From: Drosophila persimilis
Lineage: Eukaryota; Arthropoda; Insecta; Diptera; Drosophilidae
NCBI RefSeq assembly: GCF_003286085.1
Contig: NW_020825324.1
Location: 1,984,001 to 2,048,000, forward strand
Direction of reading: 5' to 3'
Length of the DNA: 64,000 nucleotides
Shown: piece by piece, positions 12,541 through 26,032 of the stretch
How the letters are laid out: every line of letters begins with the position of its first letter
How positions within the stretch are numbered: position 1 is the stretch's first letter
Notes under the pieces: generated by a model
Database searches by the model: none
Told to the model about the DNA's origin: nothing
Seen by the model: only the letters and a program-made list of their open reading frames with translations
Program-made: the position numbers and the translations under genes

Positions 12541-14060
12541 TCCGCAGTATCCGAGTCGTTGCTACTTGGAACTCTCGAGTGGATGGCAAAAGTGCCAGGT
12601 CGCTAATTGTAGTAGTGAAATTAGAGCGGTTCGTCTCTAGGATTTGTGTTAATTTTTGTTAATTTCATTTTACCTCTATTTTATTTCTATCTTACGAATA
12701 GGAATACGAGTACGAATAGGAAGGGTTAAGGACGGACCGGGCTACGGCTACCTGGTCGGAGGCGGGAGGTTTTTGATGGTTTGCCGTTTGCTGTTTGCCG
12801 CTGTTTGAATTTCGGTTTCGAAAATCGTTTACAGTCGCTCTCGCTCTCTCTCTCTCTTTCTCGATATATAGACACAATGTTTGCTCAAGCAATTCATTAA
12901 TCATTGATAATTACATTAAATGTAGGCCTACCTGTGCATGCGTCGTCTAATGAACGTCACGGGGGGGCACGGCGTGGAGCGGCCTCGGACTGAGACCCGA
13001 CGTGATACTACAGATACCATAGTTCAGTTCCTGGCTGAATCGAATTTTTCAACTGGTTGCCAAGCGGCCGGGCCACTTCTTTGTTGCTGTTTCTCTCCGC
13101 TTTTAATTGCTCGTGAATTATGGAAACGCGGAGCACTAGACTCCGACCAGACGGACACGATTTTGCGTTGATATGGTATGGCATATGGGACACTGTGGGA
13201 CCCTTAAGCAGGGCTTCAGTGCACTCTCCCTAGGTCGTCAGTCGCGTATCAGATACGAATCTATTTGTCCGCTTTCGTGCGAAAATTCAGCCATGGCCCA
13301 GATCCATCTTTGGCTCCGGATCCACCTAACTCGACAAATCAGGCTGGTGGAGGCCTCCTAGTAGGTTGGTTAGAAGAGTATGCGCTCTGGATAAAATCTG
13401 GATTAAGGTTCTTGATATCTGAAAAGCTTTTGGCTTCCAATCTGTGGCAAGAAAATTTGTATGACTCTGAAGATATTTTCTACGAACGATTTTACCCATA
13501 TTTAAATTTCTTCAACCTATGATTGTAACGAAAATATAGAAGGTTAGGTATGAAGCGTTCTGTTCTTAGGATACAGATGTATTGGTTGTTAAACCTTAGG
13601 GCTGTATCGGCGCTATCTATTTTCATTGAAAACCCATAAATTTGCTTAATTCTAGTTGTGTTTCGTTGTGGGATTTCTCTTTTTTTGCTACGAATATTTC
13701 AGTATTACGTGTGCCGTTCGTTTATGGAACATTTTCACTGTGAATCTTCGTAAAAGCACGTCTCCCCTGACAAGAAGAGGGTCTACACATATAGTACATA
13801 TGTATACTATAGACAGATCTCGGCTGCAGATCCACTTGAACTCTGGCCAGACAATAAAGCACTTGAAAAATAAACATGGATTTTCGGTCCGTCCGTCCGT
13901 CCATCCGTCCGGAATAATCAATTCGGGGCCAAATGCAGAGGCAAACTCGCAGCCAACACAAATTGCAAAAGCAATGGGAAAATTCTATATGGGGGTTTGG
14001 ATTTTCTGTGGCCTCTTTTTTCCTTTTTTTTTTTTTGGCTGCCAAGGCATGATTCATACT

Positions 14061-14061
14061 A

Positions 14062-14092
<31 letters not shown>
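14061..14092. repeat. (GGCT)n tetranucleotide repeat
   Basis: Seven to eight GGCT units. Confidence 0.9.
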
Positions 14093-14770
14093 AATGCATT
14101 TTCACAAGGCTGGCCAAAAGGAAAAACCTGCACCGGCGTGCCGAAGCCAGAAGCGCAGACGGCCAAATGCGTCGTCGACAACGATGTCTTTAAGCAGCTT
14201 TGAGTGGTTTCTGTGGGGCATGTGGGGCTCCTCGGTAGGGGAGGCAGGGGAGGTCTGGTGGTGTGTGGGCGGTGGAGTCTTAAGGAAAAATCAGTGACAC
14301 TGTAATTGTGTTGCCCACCAGATGGCGTCATCGGTAACGTCAGCGCCACCGGCCGGCTTAGTCAGACTTTGGACATTGAATCGATATTTCTGTGCGGGGT
14401 ATCCCCGAGAGCGAATGGGTTTGATCGGACAAGAGAAGGGTCGTATATAGGTTTCAGTAGATGGGTAAATAGAGGGACTTTCGAAACATTAAATATTGGT
14501 TTGGTTATACACGGATTAACCGATGGAATTGGTTATATCTTGCTAGAATTATCCCTACAATAGCTTTTTCTTATATATATAGGAAATATAATAATCTATA
14601 CGTATAATACGTGTAATGGAGATTCTTACGACGATATATCTACCATAGTTTTGTCATATTTTGTTGACCAATAATATAGTGAGCCCTTTCCTTTCACATA
14701 GTTCGCATATATATTTATCTTGTATATAAAAGAGTTTTGGGACGTCATCGTAGTCATGCCGATAGGCTTC

Positions 14771-14815
14771 GATGAAGCGAGTGAGCCGGGGGTTGGCAGG
14801 GCGCCTGCTCCCTAG
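14771..14815 (+). mobile_element. Helitron/DINE-1-type 3' terminal module
   Basis: GATGAAGCGAGTGAGCCGGG is followed by a perfect hairpin (GCAGG, loop GCG, CCTGC) and the end TCCCTAG|T. It is the best hairpin of the five modules in this window. The upstream limit is unclear. Confidence 0.55.
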
Positions 14816-14960
14816 TATTAGACCCTGCACTGGTCCTTCCACCAAACGTAGGGTCCTTCCACTACAAAACCATAGAGTAGTGGGTACGCCTGGGTCGATG
14901 CCCTGTGGGGATTGCTTGTTCAATGACTTCGCTTGGTGTGAGTTTAACATTCACTCGCTC

Positions 14961-14980
14961 GGTGTGTGTGTGTGTGTGTG
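14961..14980. repeat. (GT)n microsatellite
   Basis: Ten GT units. Confidence 0.9.
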
Positions 14981-15204
14981 GGCAGTCTGCAGTAGTTGAA
15001 CTGAAATGCCAAGTCATCGTCAAAGCAAGTTGTATCTGTAGCTGTATCTCTACCACAAGCAGAGCAATTGTATCTATGACTGTGACCAACTAATTGGTTG
15101 CTTTTCAATAAACGCTCTCCTTCACACTAAATCTGTTATTAGACCAAAAAAAAAAAGACCGGCAATCTAGTACATAGCCTACTTCTGTTTGGATTGCAAA
15201 TATT

Positions 15205-15296
15205 ATGACACCAATGTCCATAAGCGAAACCATCGGGTGGGCAATTGGCGCCGCCGCCGTCGCCACTGCGGTCAGTGGCAGTGGCAAAAATTATCC
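15205..15296 (+). other. Candidate first coding exon ending at GTAAGT
   Basis: ATG at 15205, with a second in-frame ATG at 15214 in a better context (ACCAATG), opens 30 codons. They include the hydrophobic run GWAIGAAAVATAV and end in KNY plus a split codon CC, then the donor GTAAGT at 15297. The end resembles the one at 25471. There is no homology support, and an in-frame stop lies shortly upstream, as expected for a first exon. It may be chance. Confidence 0.2.
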
Positions 15297-16340
15297 GTAA
15301 GTGGTCAGAATCAGGCATCAGGTACGAGTATTTGGAAATTAACGTTGCAGCCACATTATGAATTATGCATCTGTTAATTTGTCTGGGTCTGCCGTCCTGT
15401 CCTGTCATTGAACGATTTGACATTTACTCGTACTCGTACATAATTGAAACATTCGGCGAAGAAGTGTCAAAATGCCTCCCGTCATCATTCATCAGCCATC
15501 AGGCATCACTTGGAGCCAAACTTTGACAAGTTTTATAATTTATATGATTGATTTTTGGAAACAGAAGAGTTGTACGACTCGGGTTTTTGGATTTTGTCTC
15601 GAGGCATATTTTTTCTGAATGTGCATTAGGGACAAGGGCACGGGTAGACCCCTATAGAAAGGTTCTCTTTGAACCAATTTCGGTGAGAAAATTTCACCTT
15701 TTCTTTGATGGGTAATAGTCGAAGATCTGTTCGATTTCTCGGGCCTAAGTTTTCTCAAAATCTACTCCACAAAAGTGGTCTCTAAATCTCAAAGAACGCC
15801 TAAACCAATATCGATGAAAGTTCTCGAGGAAACTTGATCGTATATCGGTTAAGATTATGTCTTTGTTCCTTCCTTTCTCTAAAAGGTCAAATTTAAATAT
15901 TTTCGGTCATCTCCTGGGCTACCGTAAAGCCCCTATGGATTTATACCGAGTATGTCTTTTTGCCATCGAAAAACTTTGATAATTTTTGTCATTTGGGTCA
16001 CTTAGTGGCCCGGAGATTTCTGGGAAGAGTCTGTGTCCACCAACAGACAGATCGATATCTCTGCGGCAGATGTATGAAAGTGGGTCTGAACTTTGAATTC
16101 TGGATCCATTCATTCATTCATACTCGCTGCCTGGCTCCTGCGTTTGTTTTTTCAGTTTCCATTTAATTTTTTTGCCCCTTTTTGTTGTCGAACATTTTGA
16201 GTTTCTGGCAATTAACACAAAAACATTAATTAAGTTACGAACTAATGTCTTTTGGACATCAGCAGTACCACGGCCCTGACAGACAGCCAGACGACATGAA
16301 TATATTATGTACCCATACGAAAGAGTGGCTGAGATGACAT

Positions 16341-16371
16341 GAGACGAGATGAGATGAGATGAGATGAGATG
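16341..16371. repeat. (GATGA)n pentanucleotide repeat
   Basis: Five to six tandem GATGA units. Confidence 0.9.
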
Positions 16372-16998
16372 TCTTAGGCCTCTTGGCCAGAAGGAGGAAA
16401 GATGGGACACGACACGACACTACAGCATGGACGGACCCGGGGACAAGGCTGCTGCTAAAACAAATTTAAACATTTCAATGCTGAAATTCGTTATAAATGA
16501 ATGAGCATTGTAACGGGCAGGCAGACGCCACTGGAAGGAGGGTCTACCCCAGGCGGAGGCAGTCAGACGGTCGGCCCGTCCGTCGGTCGGTCGGTTGGAC
16601 ACACACGCGCAGCGCAGCGCAAGAAAAACCGGGAAAGAAACAACGTTCAAGCCAGATAGAGAAAAGAGATGAAAAAAAGGTTGTGGGCACTTTTCGCAGC
16701 CTGGGCCAACAAGTGTCTGGGATGTTGCCGCCGCCTGCCGCCTGGCATTCGTTAGTTTTTCCAGTTTCCAGTTTTTCTACGGGCTATCCAGTCCGCTGTG
16801 GCATGAGTACGCCAAGAGTATGCTCAGCTGATCTCCAGGTTTGTCGCAGATGGAGATGGACGGGACTTTCTTTGTAGACCTTTGGATTTGCGGAGGTGTT
16901 AAGGCGAGGTTTATGCTATTTAAATGTACCTAGTTGGTCATATTTCCGGGTTTGCTGAGATATTACTGGACTTGGGACTCTTTCTTTCGGCGCATGAT

Positions 16999-17031
16999 CG
17001 CAGCGAGTGGGCAGGAGACTTGTCCCTCAGT
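16999..17031 (+). mobile_element. Diverged Helitron/DINE-1-type 3' module
   Basis: CGCAGCGAGTGGGCAGG, then a short arm pair AGGAGA/TCCCT and the end CTCAG|T. It is more diverged than the other copies. Confidence 0.45.
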
Positions 17032-17942
17032 ATATAGCCTACATTTATATTCAGAGATCCCCTCGTGGATCTCTTAGGTATCGTCTGATTCCTAGTTGGT
17101 GTCTTAACTATATTACTATCTGCTCTCCTTGTTCTATACTTCTGAGGACACGTGCTACTGTTTTCATGCCTGGCATGCCCTGATCTTCCTGCTTCCTCGT
17201 GCGAAGTACAGGGTATGCCAGCAGTCCGTCAGATCCCTTCGATCTCTGGGGACGTGTGCTGGCATCGTAATCTGAATGGCATGGCATGGCTGCTGGTAAA
17301 TCCCATGCCATGCCCGTACCTTGCCATAATGATGGCCATGTCCATGTCCATTGGGGTCTGCCGCTGTCGCTGCCTCTGCTGCTGCCTCTGCCGCTGCCTC
17401 TGCCGCTGCTAACTGCCAAACGCAGCTCGTAGGCATTTGTTAATTGAGCAACGACAAGTCCCCGTCGATTGTCCACGTCCACCTCCTCCCTCCCGACCCT
17501 CCCGACCCTCCCGACTATCCATCTATCCATCTATCCATCGCTGATGGTCCGTGGCCAGTTTGTGAAAATTTGTGTTAACATTTCCGGTGCTGTTGGCCAT
17601 CTGTAGAATCAGGCAACTTTTACTTTTCCATTTTTTGAGTTTTTGGTTTCTTTTTTTTCGTGCGAGGTTTTTGGCAAAGCCTTCGGTGGTCGAGCCTAAC
17701 GACCTCGTATGCCATGCTCCACTCCATACGCTGTTGCCAAGCGCGGAAATTCGTTGGCCTGGAGTTCGCTGCCATTAAAGGGCCGCTTAAAGCCAAAAAA
17801 ACTAAAATTAATAGAAAAAGCCTAAGTGAAGGCCGGCCTTAACTGTGCCCTAAACATTTGCGCGTGTGGCCGACCAAAAATAAGGCAGCGAGATAAAAAA
17901 AAACACACACACAAAATTTATTACGGAATCGCAGATTTCCAA

Positions 17943-18110
17943 ATGAGCTTAACCGAAAAAATGAATAGAAAAAGAAGAAAAAAATTCGAAACGAGACTTC
18001 GATGCGCTAAGGCCGAAGTTAGGATACCCTTGTGCATCCTCGACGATCAGTGGTCCCCAGGATCTATGGTATTTCTTTGGAACCAAAAAGTAAGTGCCTC
18101 AACGTGTTAG
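17943..18110 (+). other. Small open frame (55 aa), possibly a spliced exon
   Basis: The ATG sits in a good fly context (CCAAATGAG). The peptide has a basic start (MSLTEKMNRKRRKKFETRLR), then a mixed part ending WNQKVSASTC. A donor-like GTAAGT lies after codon WNQK at 18093, so the frame could also be an exon. No known motif and no partner exon were found. Confidence 0.15.
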
Positions 18111-19129
18111 GGATATCCATCTACGAGAAACAGTTGATCAAGTTTTTGGGGGTTTCTTTATGAAGAAATAGATAGACTTATGGGATGAAGAAAATTTGAG
18201 TTTTCTATAGAATATGGATTATATTCGTATAACACTAACTTATTAGAGTTGAAGGCTGAACTTAGTTTGCTGAAATCTGTATTTTTCCTTTAGATGAAGT
18301 AGATCTCACGCTCATGTGTATAATTCTACTCATATGTAAATGAGATCTATGATACTATCTTCCATAGTGTAGATAATATAATACGTATGTATAATACCCG
18401 ATGCCTCCCCTATCCGATATTAACACTCTCTCACGCTGGCCATTCACAAAAATCTGTATGTTATACCTCATTTGGCAGCACCCATCCCCTCCCAGCCCAT
18501 CTTCCACCCCGGATGCCGCCGCAATCCCTTCGACGCCACGACAACTGTCATATCACGTGACACAAATCAAATTCACACCGCAGTCAAAAAAGAAGAGAAA
18601 AAAAAAACGAAATTTGAAATCATTTCATGGGGCCTTTTATCAGTAGAAGAGGAAAGGGGAAAAGAGGGGTCTGGAGGCAGACAGATGATGTCGGTCTGTG
18701 GTTCCGGGGTGGCCCCTGAGCTCCTGACCAACGGCCCCCTGTCCACGGGGCAATTGTGCAAATAAACGAACAAGTTTGTCGACTTGATTAACGAGATAAT
18801 GACCAATGAAGTGCCGACTATTGACCAATATTGTTGAGCCTGCTCCCTCTCTCTCTCTCTGTTACCCTCTATCGAAACTATCATCATCATCATCATCATC
18901 TATGATGGGCAAATAAAAGTGAATAGAAGGTCCAAACTGCTGTCAATCAACCACGTCCGATAAGCGACACTCTTGACAGGCGGCAAACAAACAAACAAAC
19001 GACAAAAAATAATTCCAAATCCCGAAAAAAAAAAAACCAAAATCCATGATAGAATTGAATTCGAATAGAAAAAGAATCTCATTCGATGATACGTAAAGTA
19101 TTTTCGAACTTTGGTGCGCGGTGCGCGGC
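18111..19129. other. Noncoding stretch 3' of the tRNA gene
   Basis: Nothing gene-like was seen apart from an (ATC)n run. An A-run at about 19070 on the plus strand (T-run on the minus strand) lies some 55 nt past the tRNA 3' end and could stop RNA polymerase III, though it is further away than usual. Confidence 0.4.
18879..18901. repeat. (ATC)n trinucleotide repeat
   Basis: Seven to eight ATC units. Confidence 0.9.
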
Positions 19130-19201
19130 AGGTTCTACCGAGATTTGAACTCGGATCGCTGGATTCAAAGTCCAGAGTGCTAACCATTACACCATAGAAC
19201 C
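19130..19201 (-). tRNA. tRNA-Gln-TTG: tRNA-Gln (anticodon UUG)
   Basis: Read on the minus strand, the 72 nt fold as a complete cloverleaf. The acceptor stem is GGTTCTA/TAGAACC with discriminator T (U in the RNA). The D-arm contains the A-box words GGTGTAATGGTTAGC, and the anticodon stem CTGGA/TCCAG encloses the loop CTTTGAA, so the anticodon is TTG and reads CAA glutamine codons. The T-arm is CCGAG-TTCAAATC-TCGG, the internal B box. There is no intron and CCA is not encoded, as expected for a eukaryotic nuclear tRNA. The sixth acceptor pair appears to be T-A where C-G is usual in fly tRNA-Gln as I recall it; both sides are changed, so pairing is kept. It stands alone with no second tRNA nearby. 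Confidence 0.95.
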
Positions 19202-19600
19202 AGATGATTGCCGTTCACCCAATTCGATGCTAAAAGGGAGCAGAGACACAGACACAGACACAGGCACACACAGAGCGCAGCTCACCGGCAGGCCAGACGA
19301 GGAGGCACGAGAGCTTCGAGCTACGAGCTACGAGCCACGAGACACCCCGACATCCCAGTCTATAAATAGCCAGCCTGCCAGCCTGCCAGCCTCTCCCTGC
19401 CGACACAGGGGTGCCTAGGCAAGAGCGAGCGAGTGTGTGCATGCACGTGCATGAATGCAGGCAGGAATACTCGTGCTACCACACGAAGGCAGCCAACAGG
19501 ATAATGCCAAAGTTCAGGTATCTCGTTAAATTTGATTAGGAAATAATTGACTCAAATTGACGGACAGAACTTCCAATGCCCTTCTCCCATTGTTAGCTCT

Positions 19601-19632
19601 ATTCGATTCGATTCGATTCGATTTGATTCGAT
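19601..19632. repeat. (ATTCG)n pentanucleotide repeat
   Basis: Six ATTCG units, one changed to ATTTG. Confidence 0.9.
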
Positions 19633-20716
19633 GAGAGGATTGTGAGTGTAAAAGCTTGTTTGTCCATTAATTATTGAGTGAGTCCTTAATTTGCTCGAAT
19701 GCTTAGAAAACTTGTACGAACTAGAATAGTAATTGGTTGGGAAGCGGATGGATGCAGGAATAAAATGTGAAAATTCAAGTCGAAAGCCGCAAATAAATGA
19801 TCAATATTGCATTTGAAAGCCTAATATTCGCAGACGGTAAGCTGAAGCTGCAAACTGTTTAGATCCAATCTATAGCTGCGTTTATCAGCTTTTCGGAATT
19901 GCAAAGTTCCTTCCAACCAGAAAAAGTAGACACTGCCTCTAAAAAAAAAACATTAAAAAATTAACTTAAAAAACCATAATTCATTAAGCAATTTTATAGC
20001 TCCAAATCGATCAGAGAAAGTGTAAATGTTCTGGCCTAGTATTATTGGATAAGGGGTCAATTGGATTATTTACTTTTTGTTTTATCTTTTATGTAATTTA
20101 TTTCAATTTATGAATAGTTTAAAGGTTTTTTCATACTTTTAAAGCTCTAGTTGGTACTAATTATGTTAATTATGTTATTAATTATTTCCTAATTTTCGTT
20201 CTAGCTTGAAATAACCGAAATTATGATTGAAATATAACTCTACTTAAAATTATAAAGAGGTATGTAAATTAATTAAATTCATTGGCTGGATTGTTTTGTA
20301 GATACATTTATTTACTAGTAGTTAAACAACAATATTTTCCTAATATTTAATAACAATCTTAATTGGAATACCGCATAGAACCCCAACCCGATACGATTTT
20401 ATATCTTTTAATTCTTAAAAATAGGAGGATCACCCCATATCGAAAGTTCAACAAGGTACAAGATACGGAATCCAATTTCAAGTGCTCGATTCCCTGGAGG
20501 GTACTTCTAGGATTCAAAAGAAGGCCCTTTTCTAGGGGTGGTTTTGCGCACCCCTTTCTGTGCTTTTCCGCTAAACTTGTAAGGAAACAGGATAGTGCTA
20601 GAGGGAGCGACATGCAGCGACATGCAGCAACATGTTTGCCCGGCTGCCAGCCACTGACAAGGGGGTAATTATGCGCATCAATTAAACTGCATTCAAACAG
20701 AAATTAACAATTATGT

Positions 20717-20747
20717 CTGGCCTGGCCTGGCCTGGCCTGGCCTGGCT
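20717..20747. repeat. (CTGGC)n pentanucleotide repeat
   Basis: Six CTGGC units, the same unit as at 4951-4971. Confidence 0.9.
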
Positions 20748-23700
20748 AACCTCCTCGTGTCTCCTGCCTCCTGTATCCTCGGGCTGGTGAATTTGCGTTT
20801 TAGCCCCAAACAAACAGAACAAACAGGGCGGACAGACAAAAGAAAGGCAAAGAAAGAAGGGAAAACTTTTGTTGCCAAACTGAATGGCAATCGCCCAGAG
20901 GGTAAGAGCTGACAACGAGCCCAGACAATTGCAATTACAATTACAATTACATTTATGGTCGAAAATTGAAATTGAATTGGGAAACGACGGAATAAGACGA
21001 CGCGTACCGGTCTGCGTACGGGTCTGCGTACGGGTCTGCGTTGTCTACTTATCACCCCGGAATGGCGGTGGCGGCGGCGAACAATCAAAAGGTGATTCCT
21101 AGGGTCTCTGCGATCTAGTTTAGGCATGACACTCACATACTCGTACGAGAGATCACACACGGCAACAGATGGCAGATAGCAGATAGAAGATACCAGGGAG
21201 ACGAGGCTCCAGGGAGCCTCCAGCGAGTTGTTAACCAAATTCAGACACGTAACTGTGAAAACATAAAAATTGACAAATCGAAAACGAGTTGGACTCGGCT
21301 CTCCAACTCAATTCAAACGAAATATGTGTGTCTTAACACCTGTAGACACCTTAGGCCCAAAAGTGTTCATAGAGGAGACGGAGGTACGGAGCCGTACTTT
21401 GTACGCTTTATGGGTTTTGCGGGCGTTATGTTCGGCTGCCAGGTTCCCCTGGGCACTCAATGAATTTGTGATTTCTGTATTTGCAAGAAGCCATTCTTGA
21501 TTGCTTCTTGAGTCCCTGCCACCCTCAAAGCGACCCGACCCGACGCGTCGGCACGTTCATCGTTCATCGTTCATCGTTCCTAGAGTTGTATTGTAATAAA
21601 AAATCTCAAGTCTTCATTGACTGCCATTAGCATTTCGAGTGGCGATTGGCCAGGAGGAGACTCTGGCGATGATTTCGTCATTTCGAGGAGGTCTCACGGG
21701 AATGCAACGCGAACTGAACCGAAAAGTAAACACAGTCCAAGACTCCACTTCCTCTGCCGCCTGCTCGTATCTCCCAAGATTCCATATACCGATTTCGGCT
21801 ATAAATAAAGAATATTTGTATTTAATTTTCAGGGGAACTCTACTAAATTAAACTAACGTGGCTGTGGCACCTCCTCCTGCCCCAAAACCAAACACTGATA
21901 AACGACGTCAACTATTTTAAATTTAATTTCATATATTTTATTGCCATTACCATAAACATTGGTGGGCACCATTGGAGGGGGCTTCCTTTCGTTTCGGTTC
22001 AGTTCGGTTCGGTTGTATTTACACTTCAGATCGAAGGTGCGATAAGTCTGGCCTGCCCCCACACACACAAGTGGTCAGCCCCCGGACACGGAGCGGGAGC
22101 CGTACCCGGCATGTGTTGAAACTAAGCGTACGGCATATGGCGTACGGCGTGCACACACTCGTAAGATAAAAGCGGCAGAGCCTCCTCCTCCGGCTTCCTC
22201 CATCCCGTCTTTGGAACGAAATGGAAATGGACCTGGACTGGAATGTGATAGGCTCTGTCTGGCACTTGATTAATCTACTGATACTCGTAGAACTCACTTC
22301 AAATATCAATCCATACGTATAAATTTCCAGCCAAAGGCAAATTAATGGCTCGGACACACAAAATATTTGCTACGTCACTTAGTCAAGTGGCGTTCAGACA
22401 AGGAGTTGAGTTAATGAGAGACTAGAGAGGAACGACGGCAAGTCTGAGACACAGAAACCCTTTGGCGGGACTGTACACGAAAAATTGAACTTTTGGTTAC
22501 CTACGCTGGCAAGGACAGGACAAAGACGGTACGGGACGGGACACAGCAAAGCTCCTCCTCACGGGGCCGGGGTTCAACCACCTTTATTCCGCTCCGCTCC
22601 TTATTCTTCATCTCATCTCGCTGGGTTCTCTTTTTGTTTTGCTTTGCTTTGTTTTGTTTTGCATTCATTATGCCTTTGATTATTGTTTGCTTTGAATGAA
22701 AGTTTGTCCTTTTCAGCATTATTTTATTTGTTGTGCGTTTTTTCGGGACTACCGGAGTACTTCTTCTACAGGTAATGCCGAATTCCGCTGGCCTTTGTTT
22801 TCCTCCTTTCGGGTTTTGAATTTCATCCTTACGCGATTTGAGCTTTGATTGGGATCGGTACCAAAACCAAAACCAAAACCAAAAAAAAAAAACAGTTCAC
22901 ATGGCGGACCAAATGACGCATATTACGAGCATTCTATGTACAAGACATATATATACATATACATCTATATTTTTGTCTCGACGAACAAAAAACTGACAAC
23001 GGAAAATGCTTTTCAAAAATGTTTAACCCCAGACCTCCCATCCTCCTCCTCGCCTTTCTCCTCAGCGAAACTTTTCACATACATTTCTCTCTAAGTGCTG
23101 TGGCACACACAGACACGCACTCGGATTCGGACTCGGACTCGGACCCGGAGTAAGTGGAAAATGTGTCAGGCAACAGATCAGGCGACGTTTGTGTAACGCC
23201 GATAGCGAAAATACAATATGTATCTGCACTGTCCATATTGAGGCTTTCGGCGGTTCGGAACAAAGCGAACGGCAACAGACGCTAAAATTATAAAGAATTT
23301 TCAAAACGATGCCAGATTCCATCGTTAGCCTCTAGCTCCTCATCCGATATCTACCCGTGATGGATCTGCTTAAACCAACCATCCGATCCGAGAGAGGCTC
23401 GTCCAGGAAAACTTTCCCAAATGCAAACATTTGTTTAATGTGACAATCATGGTATAACTAATTCAATTAATGCATAACCATAACGATTATTATTATAATT
23501 ATACACACACACATACCTACATACACACACGTATAAATATATACGGACAAAGCATACGATGAATATGCATGCGGTGATGGTCAAAAAAGTGGAGACTGAA
23601 TATCTGAATATCGGTGTCTTTCAAACAATAAAACTGGAAACTCGTTTTTCTAACTGTGGCTTGTGGACGGGACGATCGGCCTATGACGAAGACTTGGCCA

Positions 23701-25047
23701 ATCTGGCGACAGGTGCAGGGCTCCGGAGTGTGCCCAGAGTGTCTGGGTCTAGGCATCACGTCATCGTCGAATGCTAATGCCCCAAAAAGAGAAGATCTGC
23801 TGAGTGGCCGAAGCAAATACATGGGCATTCCGATATGAATTAAGTTTAATCAATGCAAATGATTTGCACTAATTTAGCAACTAGTTTTTCTGTGTGTCTC
23901 GGTTTGCTCAACTTCCTAGTTTGTCACGAAGCCACGATATGTATCTTCTGTGTGTGTTTGTTCGTTAACCGTCCACTCATAATTGATCTGTGGAAATGTT
24001 TGCCAAATGAAACCGAGCTTACAGACCAGGCCATCAGGCCATCAGGCCATCAGCCGAAACCCATCGAAGATCGAACCCGCATGCTAATTGGAACTGCAGC
24101 CATCCAGAATGATTATGATCATTGAATGATTAACCTTCGGCGTGTAATAAGTCTATTGTTATTTCTCAGAATCAGTCTGTGTCCATGTGTGAGAGGGAGA
24201 GCTCATTACACTAGAAAAATGTATACAAATGCCATTTGGAAATCTGTTTCTAGACGTTCTGTTCGAATGATTCATTCTCAGCCGTCAGCTGAATGCATGC
24301 GAATCATGTAGTAAATACATATACAAATTTGTATAAACATTTGTGTTCGTTTACGAATATTATGGCAGTCAATGAATATTTCCATCGATTCGTATAAATA
24401 TACATATATATGTACATATAGCGAAATTGTTCTCATTGAATGGTTGTTACCTCTTTGAATCTCATCTTATTTATGAGTGGAATTCCTTCGAGTGAACAAC
24501 TACAATATCTACTTCCAATTCATCAAGTCTACAGTTCATTGGCCATGCTATGATGCTTAAGATAAATATTTTAAGATATTTTATTTATTTTATTTGTTTA
24601 AAATCCCCAACACACCAATGTAATTCCATCCGGTTTAAATGATTGTGTGTTCGAGTGCGAGTGTATTTGCGAGTACTGTGAGTCATTGTGGCTGCTGCCA
24701 CAGCAGCGTAACGGTTATACTGTTGCACTGATATTTCCGATCATTTCGCCTAATGACGCGCTTTGGCTTGGGTGCCAGTGGCCGTCCCTGTCCCTGTCCC
24801 TGGCCCAGGGCCCTGCACAGTGCAAATGGTACACAGAGCTGTGATTTTCTGTATCGCGTATTTGTGAATGCACAATATTTGAACAGACGACGCCTTTCGT
24901 GGTAATTTAATGCACTGTGTGTACATATTTAGTTAAGATTCGTAAACAAATCACGTCCAACAACAAAATCCAGTCGCAAAAGTCCAAGTCCCGATTGGAG
25001 GCCCATCGGCGATTGAAGCGCAGCTTTTTTAAATTTCGCGCCATCGC

Positions 25048-25261
<214 letters not shown>

Positions 25262-25352
25262 ACACAAAGCCGCTGAAGAGATGCCGTGAAGAGATGCCCC
25301 TGCCGGTTGCGTCGGCGTTGGCGTCGGCGCAGCATTGAGCGTTTCTTTTCGA

Positions 25353-25471
25353 ATGAACACTCGCTGGCACTCATTAAAGATATGTATGGCAGCGGAGATT
25401 ACCTGCGTCCCAAGGCATGCTGCGTTTGTGATCGCGTTTGAGCACATTGATACGGCATGCAAGAACATACC
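25353..25471 (+). other. Candidate first coding exon ending at GTAAGT
   Basis: ATG at 25353 opens 39 codons with balanced composition (second in-frame ATG at 25386, MAAEITCVPRHAAF). They end in KNI plus a split codon CC before the donor GTAAGT at 25472. Its end is like that of the candidate at 15296: both give Lys-Asn-Tyr/Ile, then CC, and leave in the same phase. It begins 93 bp right of the (AC)n tract. There is no homology support, and other frames here are also partly open. Confidence 0.22.
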
Positions 25472-25910
25472 GTAAGTCTCTCAATGTTTTCCAAATTTAG
25501 AACTGCTTTGAACACTTTTTAAAATGGAATTTCTACTTATCCTAACATATACACAAAATTTATTTATCTCCTTTGAAAGCCATGGCCTTTGTTTTTATTG
25601 AACCTCTCTTTCCACTTGCATCCCTCCTGGAACATACATACATATGTAGCTGTACAACACCAGCTCTCGGTTAGGGTATTCACTGTGCGACCCCGTGCCT
25701 GCATTGTTTGCATTCCTTGTATCTGTGTTCCATTTCGCATTCATTAGCCGTATTCGCACTCTCTCGCCGTCTCTCTGATGTCCGCATTCATTTTGCATGC
25801 ATCGTTTTTTTTTCTGTTTCTGTTTTTGTTTTTTCTTTTTTTTTTTTTTGCTTTTGTTTAACGCCGTCGTCGTTACTTCTTCTGCTTCTTCCTGATCTGC
25901 TGCTGATCGT

Positions 25911-26032
25911 TTGTACACTCTTGAAGAGGCTATTATGATTTTGACCAGCTGTTTGCCATGCAGGAAGCAGCTCCAACACCCCACGAAGCCACATAGACCT
26001 TCGAGTCGATAGAGCCATATCCGTATGTCCAA
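25911..26032 (+). mobile_element. DINE-1 (INE-1)-like fragment, best copy
   Basis: CTTGAAGAGGCTATTATGA, TTTTGACCAGCTGTTTGCCA and, further right, GAAGC plus TCGAGTCGATAGAGCCATAT and CCGTATGTCC follow the DINE-1 core in order. In the family as I recall it, that core reads GAAGAGGGTATTATGATTTTG, GACCAG, GTTTGCAACGCAG, GAGTCGATCTAGCCAT, GTCCGTC. It is a short, old, non-autonomous copy. Confidence 0.7.

Larger units (their letters stand above)
11777..14770. other. Noncoding stretch, no gene recognised
   Basis: It has simple repeats and a long but unconvincing open frame at 13656-14297. CACCAG|ATGGCG at about 14321 resembles an acceptor placed directly before an ATG, with 43 open codons, but no donor or homology supports it. 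Confidence 0.45.
15297..17942. other. Noncoding stretch, no gene recognised
   Basis: It holds simple repeats (16341-16371 and CCCGACCCT-type units near 17497), a GC-rich CTGCCTCTGCCG run near 17370-17410 and one Helitron-type module at 17 kb. Confidence 0.5.

Noticed and set aside
13656..14297. 213-codon plus-strand open frame
   Set aside because: It passes through a T-run and the (GGCT)n repeat, has no motif or consistent composition, and is matched by other open frames in the same place.
25380..25440. Frame with KACCVCDRV, recalling a nuclear-receptor zinc finger start
   Set aside because: A stop follows directly and the spacing of later cysteines is absent. It is a chance likeness.
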